Assembly: GCA_900239685.1 (NCBI GenBank)
Contig: OENT01000591.1
Location: forward strand, 9,157-73,156
Reading direction: 5' to 3'
Length of the DNA: 64,000 bases
Origin: Rotaria macrura
Lineage: Eukaryota; Rotifera; Eurotatoria; Philodinida; Philodinidae
Shown: positions 56,093 through 64,000 of the stretch, in pieces
Layout: each line of letters opens with the position of its first letter
How positions within the stretch are numbered: position 1 is the first letter of the stretch
Program-made: the position numbers and the translations under genes
Notes under the pieces: generated by a model
The model's input: only the letters and a program-made list of their open reading frames with translations
What the model was told of the DNA's origin: nothing
Database searches by the model: none

Positions 56093-57872
56093 TTAGATCG
56101 GCAAACTTTTCAAAATTTTAGTTGTTGTTGTCGTCGTCCTCGCTTTTGTTGTTGTTGTGGTGATTGTGGTAGTAGTCTTGATGGTGATAGGTCCTTTTGT
56201 TGTTGTTGTTACCGTTTTACTAGTTGTTGTTATATGAGCCGATATTTTATCTAATGAAGAACGAACCTTGTCAAACGATGGTGGCTTATATAAACTTTTA
56301 TTAGAGTCAACATCAACTTTCAGATGTGTTACAGTAGATACTTTTCTTATATCAAGAATACGTGTCATTGAATCAATTTGTTCGTAACCGTCTGTATCAA
56401 GACGAACAGTTGCCCATGTTAATAGGTGAAAACGAGCACTATTACGTTGACCAGGCGGATGAGGTAATCCTAAGCAACAAAAAAAAATCAACGAATATAC
56501 GCTAGTACAACATATTCTTACCAACATAAATTGCTAAGTCCCAACTTGGCCGTACAACACACATACGTCGTTGAATAAGTCTCAATGATAAATCATCGTC
56601 CTCGCCACCCCACCCCCAATATAAATTTGAGAAACCATTCACTGTTTTATACATATCGAATGTTACGAGAAGGACACCACCGATTAAAAATTCATAATAA
56701 CGTGTATAACCATGACTACTATTGACCTGTCGAACTCGTGATGTGGTATGTTTCGGATGTCTAGATTCACACGAATAGAAATTTCCATCATTTTCCGGTA
56801 TTAAATCAACGTCATGTAGTATAAGACATGTGATATTTAACGATGGTCGTTGTTGTTGAAGATAACGAACGCCGACATTATATAATCGACCTTTATTAAA
56901 TTGAGAATCAAGTGGATTAACCTTTAAGAATGAAAATTAGACAAGAAAAAACATATGTTTAGTGACAAAATAATATAAATATATAGATATTTGTGTAATC
57001 TCAATTCTTCAGCGAAAATGAACTGAAAATGCATCTTGGCTTGTTTTTGTCGTGTTGTATTATACTGACCAATGAAACAAGAACAATAGTTACAAAATAA
57101 ATATTTTTCATCATGTGGATGAAAAATTTTAATGCATTAGCATAAATAGGAAGGGTTCTCTCGCAATATGAGTTATATTGTCACTGATAATAAAAATAAA
57201 AATTTCAGGCAATATGTCTGCTGTTATGACACCTACTTGTTCAATTAACAAAATCATGTATGTAAGAAGTTGCCGTCGAGCAAAAGCATGCATATTAAAA
57301 ATAAAGACTTTAGCATTATATTCTCGACCTTGCAATGGCACTAGTATCGCTGCCCTTTGTGCTGATGTAACTTCAACAGGATGCCACATGCCATTTTCAT
57401 ATCGATACGGTATATTTTCAAATGTTATATTTGAAGCGTATGGTGTGTGTTTAATTTCTGTTCGATTTTCATCTTTGACTAAAATTTTCGTATAAAAATT
57501 TTCGATGTCATCATATGTTATACTTGGCTGTGGTATAACATAGGGAAATGCTCCACGTAAATATTGAGAATGTCTTGGATGAAATTCAGATAAAATTTTT
57601 TTTGGTTCATCAGGTCTAGATGACTGGCAAGAGATCGAGGTGCGCATAGCAAATTCACGATAGGGAATTAATAAATAATGTGGAGGAATCGTCGATGATT
57701 CAAATGAAATATTGCTTTCAAATTCAGGACAATCCGTTGATGTTTTATCTTTAGTAGACATAATGCTTGTATTTCGTATGAAGTACATTAATGTAAAAAT
57801 GAAAATACAGATAATTACAGTTAAGAAAGTCTTTGATGACCACGGAAACCGACGCCAATATATTTTTCGCAT
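56093..57872 (-). CDS. Beta-1,4-galactosyltransferase family, type II membrane enzyme
   Basis: Three exons, 57237-57872, 56522-56921 and 56093-56469 (introns 315 and 52 nt), encode 470 aa. A short basic tail and one hydrophobic segment at about 15-32 make a type II Golgi anchor. The catalytic domain has YENGMWHP, RAAILVPLQGRE and FARRQLLTYMILLIEQ. It continues with FNKGRLYNVGVRY, the metal-binding DVD in LILHDVDLIPENDGNFYSC, and GFSNLYWGWGGEDDDLSLR. All key motifs of the B4GALT family (GT7) are intact. The enzyme transfers galactose or GalNAc from a UDP-sugar to GlcNAc or xylose in glycan synthesis; which acceptor cannot be told. The Cys that usually follows WxPxx is Val here (HPVEVTS). After the catalytic domain comes an unusual tail of about 40 residues made mostly of Thr with a few Lys. 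Confidence 0.93.
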
Positions 57873-60278
57873 ATCTGAAATGAAAAATCATCACTACATA
57901 TATACATCGTAATGTACGGTATCATAGTATGGGAATGCAAACGCCATAAAGTATACTGTTGAGATTACGTATACAGTGGTTTTGACAATAACTGTAACAA
58001 GAAATTGTTATTCTATCATGTGAAAGAATAAGAGTATACTTTTATGTTCAGCATATAAATCAAAGAGAAAAAGAAACATGCGCACAATGTGCAATACCAT
58101 CGAGACGAGAAGAGAAAAATTTAAATGCTTATTAAAATCTTAATAAAAACGAGTTGAAGAGAAAAACGAAGAAAGAAAAAAGACACGAAGTTTGACGAAT
58201 TCTGTTGATTTTAACGAGTGAACAACTAAACAAATACTATTGGCAAAGTCGACCAAGAAAGAAAGAGAGAGAGAAAGCGAGAGAGATAGAGTGTGTGTGT
58301 GTGTAGCAGCATAACCATTTTACATATTATCCTATACATGATTATGCAGCGTTTGCACTTCCCATGAAGCAGATTGTTTTCTCTGTTACAAAAGTGAAAC
58401 CAAGTCGCATACCAGTTTTGTTCTCAAGTGATTACGAGTCTTTATTGAAGGTGAAGAAAAAAAACCGCTACGATTGTGCTAGTAGTCATTTTCTAAGATT
58501 TTTAAGAATCGTAAAAATGATCAACGATGAATTTCAGTACACGTGAATCATTTATTCATAAAAAAATTTGAAGAAAAGATTTTATTTGAAAATTAGTCGT
58601 TTAGGATAATAGACAGGTAAGTATACGAAAATTTCATGATCGATCGAAATTTTCATCATAAAAATCCAAAACAGGATTTAGAATAATGAAAATGTTTAGA
58701 TGTACTGAGATAATCTTTAAAGGTAGAGCGGTGTACGTCTTCTGCTTTTCCTTCAAGTTCTCTGAGAGCAATTCGTTTTTCTTTAAGGTAAAAATTCTCG
58801 ATAGTATGACTGAAAAAATACTATTCATTCCGTCATGTGTTTTTTCTGTTACGAAATTCAAGTATCAGACATCTTATAAAATGATAGCACTTTGCTCGCT
58901 TCCTGGTAAACATGCATGTTGCCAACATATTATTTCATGCTCAACTTTGTGACATCCAATTGCATGGTATTTATAGTAGATTCGAAAGAAAAAATTCATA
59001 AATTCAAATTGTTGTTTACGAATAAAAGTAAAAATAAAAATTTTCTTCTTTTTTTCTTTGGTTTATTTCTACAATCATTGATCATCGATACTGTTGTTTG
59101 AAACATTTGATTAACTGAAAGAGTTCCTTTTCTCTCACTCTCTTGTTTATAGAGCTATTGTAGCCAATGGGATGCATCACGCTTCAATTTGAATAGTATA
59201 AGTGTATTTATTTTGGTTTGGAGGTTTGCATCACTGTCTTTCGTGATTCTTTTCATTGAGTTGAGAATATACTATTCGTTTCCAGGCTAGATATTGTTGT
59301 GTTTCCCTCTGACTATAGGCTATGTTTGTAGAGAATATAAGTTTACTCTGATATAATTGCGTTATTGATCTGATATTGAATAGGATCCGTTTTATTCCTT
59401 CAAAGAGATTGAGATAATGCTAAATTTGTATCGATGACAAATTCCTCCCATTTCCATTTCATAAAACTATAGTAATCAACTATTGAATCCCGTGTACAAA
59501 ATAACAGATTTATATTTGAGAACGAAAAATATCTATACTTATACACGAACATTAATACAATGATGTTTAAAAAGAAAATTTACATACATTTATATTTGAA
59601 GGTTTATAAATAATATTCAGTTACAGAAATATATTGAGCTCAGAGATTAATGCCAATATATCAAATTTTGTTTTTCAGGTTTATTGATGATAGTTCAGGA
59701 TAAACATTGAAGACTACAGAAGAATTATTTGTCTGTTACATTGTGGTGGGAGCTACTCGACAGAAAAAAACATTCTCTTTTCTTCTTCGTCTTTTCTCCC
59801 ACTCTTTTCTTCATCACCAACTTCAATTGTACCTCGACAAAGAATGTGATCTCTGCAAATGTCATGTACAATTATTAATTTCATTTAACTTCAAGTGACT
59901 TAATGTTACATATTTATTAAATAATAGAATTTCTTTCTATTTAGCCAACATATTTAATAGTACTTTTTTCTAAGAAATGGACAATATAATAGACAAATTT
60001 TTCAAACTTGATTATTAATGACATTTCTCTCATCGCTCGCCTTGAATCAAACATAAATTATTGTCGTATACATTGACACGTATTTTTTTACAAAAGTAGA
60101 ATGACTCGTTTTTCTAATTGATCATATTGACGAATGTCTGAAAGCAAACATCTATTTTTGGTTCACAATCATCATCAGTTTTCTTGTACGAACGAAAAAT
60201 ACTAGTGAAGTTGTTGTCTATACGGCTACGCGAGAAGATTGATTATACTCGAGTCACATTATCATTATAAACCCACTA
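57873..60278. other. Intergenic region, no supported gene
   Basis: The first few hundred bases should hold the galactosyltransferase promoter. The rest contains short chance frames only (for example 58686-58952 on the plus strand and its antisense). A GA/GT microsatellite is listed separately. Confidence 0.5.
58256..58304. repeat. Compound (GA)n-(GT)n microsatellite
   Basis: A purine run of GA/GAAA units at 58256-58290 passes directly into seven GT dinucleotides. Confidence 0.85.
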
Positions 60279-60727
60279 ACTAACAATTTTATATAGTATG
60301 GCAAGACCACGACTATTTTCAATTAATATATTTAATTTTTCAATAGTGACTTCACCCTTCCACCAAAATCACGTTCACAAATATCAATTCGAAAATTTTC
60401 ATACATTACTGCATCGATAAAAATTGATCTGCAAAACACATTGTAGTAATCGCTCGACAAGGTTTCTCCAATTTTCGATATACTCAAAATCTTGGTACTT
60501 AACCCGATAGGTTTTAGATAATTTCAGAACATCATGCGTGAAATGACCTTGTCGAGCGATAACTAAAAGATGTTTTGCAAAACAATTTTACCGATGCAGT
60601 GATATGTGAAAAAGTTCCCATTAATATTTGAATACGTAATTTTGATGGACGGATGAAGTTACGATTGAAAAATGAAATATATCAATTGAAAATGTTCGTG
60701 GTCTTGACATACTACGAAATTGTTAGT
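60279..60727. mobile_element. 449-bp fold-back MITE with TA target-site duplication
   Basis: The ends are ACTAACAATTT and AAATTGTTAGT, flanked by TA on both sides (60277-60278 and 60728-60729). The two halves are imperfect inverted copies for about 200 bases each. Matched landmarks are GGCAAGACCACGA with its partner TCGTGGTCTTGAC, TTTTGCAAAACA, and TCGCTCGACAAGGT with ACCTTGTCGAGCGA. The spacer is about 60-70 nt. No coding capacity is seen. The TA duplication fits a Tc1/mariner-type non-autonomous element. The arms differ by roughly 15 %, so this copy is not very recent. Confidence 0.85.
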
Positions 60728-60729
60728 TA

Positions 60730-63700
60730 CAGGAATGATAATGATACTTGGACGTGACCATCATCGATATTCTCACGTACGATTACACAAAATTCAATTG
60801 TTACTACATTTGTTATTGTCTTCATTAGTTAAAAAAATGAACTTCAGGCATATTTTAATAATGATCATAACATACTGATGTGCATATAACTGTAACAACT
60901 CTGAAATATTTAGTTCAATAAATTTTTGAAGAATGTGTTTTTATACCTACAAACGTCATCAAGTACGTTTCACTTATACTATAGTTATGTGACATGAATA
61001 CTCCGAGTAAGAAATAGTTTGGATAAAACTTTTCGCTTCAACATATCAACGAACATCGTACTTCTTAAAGTTTTATTTTGTCTCATAGAAAATCGTACAA
61101 CTCGTGAATACTTCAAACTAAAGTCAAAATCTGTCGGTAGATTTTTTAATTTATTATTGAATAGCATATTAAAATGAACTATCATCAATTTTAAAACCTA
61201 CGCTATTAACACAAGGACAAAAAAATTCATTGCATAATCCTGTCTTGAAGATTGGCTTAACGTAAAATCTAACAATAACAAAAATATCATGTGTTCGAAC
61301 GTTTACTCCTATGTTTGTCCTTAAACTAAAGTAATTTATTTTAATATAGCCATTTCAAGTGCATAATAAATTCTGTGAACTCGTATTCGAATTCTTCTTA
61401 TATACCTCGAACGTTCAAATTGAAATCTTCTACAAAAGAAAAATTAATTTGAGCAATCTTAGGAAAACAAAATATTTAAATAAATTGAAATCGATCTTGA
61501 TTTGTTTTCATGAAAATGAGAAAATATATTCAGCATTTTTTCTTCATCTTATAAGAAAACGTACTTGTACTCATACAATACGAAGCCAAAAGTATTTTTC
61601 TTTATGTTTCTCCCGTTTAGACATAAGATCATATCTATGTCATCACCAACGTTTTCTTCTGCATACATTTCCTTTTTGAATTACTTGTTGAAATATCCCG
61701 ATCATAGGAACTAATAGAAATTTTAAATTTAAATATTAGCTTAGTGATGACCAATAAAAATTTAAAATGTTTATTTTTAATCGTGTGAATATTCGATCAT
61801 TCATCGTATGCAGACATGAGAAATATAATTTCACCATCTATCATTCGATTACTCATGGTTGACGTGTTCAAATCAAGACTTTAGATTTCATAATTCAAAT
61901 GAACTTGCAGTCGTCTATGTTCCTATGAAAGATATCATATATGGAGGAAGTCTTGTTTTCTACTTATATTATGTGTATGTAAACAAATTTCCGCAACTAC
62001 CAGATGCATTTCATTGTATGATATAATAACTCTAGAGATTTCTCGTAACATAATCTGATAATTGTATTGAAGATGAATCAGTCAACAATATTCGGAAGTA
62101 GAAAACTTAGATATTACATTTTGTCAAGTTTTTTTCTACAATCTAGAGTTTTACATGTGTACGATGAATATGACAAGATATGAAATTCACGTATGTATTT
62201 CAGTCAAATGAATAAAAAACAAATAAGTTTTCATTTTTTATTTTGTTTTAATTTCATCATCAACCTTCGAAAGTCGAATGTTTGCTCAATAGAAAATTGC
62301 AATAGCTGTTATACAAACCGGCTAGCAAGACATCATACTATCAGCTAGAATGAGAATTTCTATTTTGACATATGTTTGATGTAGATTTCATCAGGATAGA
62401 ACCACGTGATGAAATCAAAAGGTTTTGAACCATTTCAAAACTTCTCTATGCCGTTATAACAAGACTGAAAAGAATCAGTGTCAATGCAAATATGATTAAT
62501 TTTGCTCTCTTTCCATCATGTAATCAAAAGGGTTGGCAGAGAGCTTCTTAAAGATGAGAGTACTGTATGTTTTTGCAAATAAGTCTGTCATACCTCAGAA
62601 AAAAGAAATCTTGTCCGACATATAGTAATTGCAAAGTTAATAAGAGGAGATACAAAACATGCTTCGCTTCAAAGAGTATAGAGATAAAAGACGAAGTTAT
62701 CCTCTTCTAAACTTTGGCAAGTACTTCGATCAATCTTACTATTATAAACACATCTCATTTCTATCTCGTATCATTTTTTTTTGAATATGTATTCACATGG
62801 AATTCCAATGATTATAAGCATAAAAATAAATATATATCAATACATTCAATAATCTTGATAGAGCATTATGAGATTTTATTGTTTAAACTGTAAATTGATA
62901 CATCGAAAAGTGGTGATGACTCGAACTGGCCAACGAGAACTTAGAAAAAAAGAAAAATAGCAACAACGAAACTGCTGATAAAAACTCAGACGTTAAATCT
63001 TGAAAAGCTGCCTATTATGGATAGTATATCTCTGGAAAGAAATTCAAATATTTATTTTTGAAATGTCTGGAATTTACTGTAACTATGTTGAGCGACATGC
63101 AACGACAACAGTTTAATCGTTCAGCTTAAACTTATGTTTCCTATATTATTCTTTTATATGCACGGAAACATTATACAGAAAACAACATTAATCAATCAAC
63201 TATTTGAAACGATCACATCCGTAGCTCGGTCATATTCTATTGTAAAAGTATATATCTTCTTATTATTTTAACGTTCGTTTTATGTGATTGAAATCATGAA
63301 TATGTAGTATGTCAAAAATAGAATGGTGCAATGTCCGTAATAATATATCTACAACTTTTTTTCATTCGTTCATTTGAACTGATTATTCTTTTTTTCCTTC
63401 TTCTTCTTATTCTCTCTTGATCGGTTCACAAACGTATACCCATTATACGTCAACACATACCGACTTTTCCTGTGCTCAATTGAATTGTGTGCATTTGCAA
63501 TCTTTAATCTGACTGTGTAAACTAGCTATTTCTTTCATATTTGTGTTTGGCAGCTGATTTTTCTCTTTAGTATAATTGTTTATTGGACGTTTTATTTTCA
63601 GACTTTCTTGCATAGTTATATATTAACTATTCAGTTAGATCATAATGAAAAATATCTCATCTCGATAAGAAATAAAATTAACAATAATTTTTACTTTTCT

Positions 63701-64000
63701 TTTGTATTTTATTTCACTTATGCAATTAAGAGTTCCTTTCAATAAAAAAAACGGCGTCTAACATGAATTATATATACTGACTTCATCGTCAAAGTCCATA
63801 GGAATTTATTGATCACGCAGAGAAAACATCTGGTCAGTATGATTGAATCTTAATTATGACATGTAGATACAAAATAAAATGGAATCACTGATGTGCAAGT
63901 TTGATTTATTTGAATCTAATTACTATGTAGAATAATTAAATATCAGATAAATATTTTCATTATTGAAATGAATTTTTTCTTTTGTTCTGTTCAATCAAAT
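60730..64000. other. AT-rich region to the window end, no supported gene
   Basis: Only short open frames occur; the longest is 106 codons on the plus strand at 61359-61679, with no recognisable family and poor amino-acid composition. No tRNA, rRNA or transposon end was recognised. Confidence 0.5.

Noticed and set aside
56054-56254. Cys-rich plus-strand frame of 66 codons
   Set aside because: It is the antisense of the Thr codon run at the end of the galactosyltransferase gene.
57178-57495. 105-codon plus-strand frame
   Set aside because: Antisense shadow of the first exon of the galactosyltransferase gene.

Overview
The window looks like nuclear DNA of a small-intron animal, most likely a bdelloid rotifer. 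It is strongly AT-rich. Genes are broken by many GT-AG introns, mostly 48-79 nt. The gene set is metazoan (alpha-tubulin acetyltransferase, carbonic-anhydrase-related protein, beta-1,4-galactosyltransferase, UBE4A, TMEM256, a class A GPCR). It also holds a bacterial-looking fusion gene of the kind bdelloids acquire horizontally. The taxon is an inference; no marker gene proves it. All exon models were built by hand from splice sites, and for every multi-exon gene the exon lengths sum to an intact frame.

Layout. 1-4.8 kb: gene-free, with a perfect 33-bp inverted repeat at the very start and a TIR-flanked stretch near 4.4-4.7 kb. 4.8-7.1 kb (+): isochorismatase-glutamine synthetase fusion. 8.5-9.8 kb (+): nucleoredoxin-like protein ending in a ZZ zinc finger. 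13.7-14.6 kb (-): intronless GPCR. 16.1-23.9 kb (-): TMEM256 homologue directly downstream of an 18-exon UBE4A. 24-32.6 kb: almost gene-free, with one orphan exon-like stretch. 32.7-34.8 kb (-): alpha-tubulin N-acetyltransferase. 35.1-37.1 kb (-): uncharacterised protein with plectin-repeat-like motifs. 37.1-43.1 kb (+): DDX5/17-type DEAD-box helicase whose start codon lies about 83 bp from that of the previous gene; its fourth intron carries a 1.13-kb non-autonomous hAT transposon. 45.5-46.9 kb (-): secreted carbonic-anhydrase-related protein without the three zinc-binding histidines. 48.4-51.3 kb (-): RING/B-box/coiled-coil protein fused to eight ribonuclease-inhibitor-type LRRs, seven of them in identical 84-nt exons. 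52.5-54.2 kb (-): uncharacterised Cys-containing protein. 56.1-57.9 kb (-): beta-1,4-galactosyltransferase with a Thr-rich tail. 58-64 kb: gene-free, with a 449-bp fold-back element.

The genes do not form one pathway; this is an ordinary eukaryotic gene neighbourhood. The most notable items are the two unusual domain fusions (isochorismatase-GS and TRIM-LRR), the ZZ-tailed thioredoxin, the very short divergent intergenic region at 37.06-37.14 kb, and two transposable elements with clear ends and target-site duplications. No tRNA, rRNA or CRISPR array was seen.
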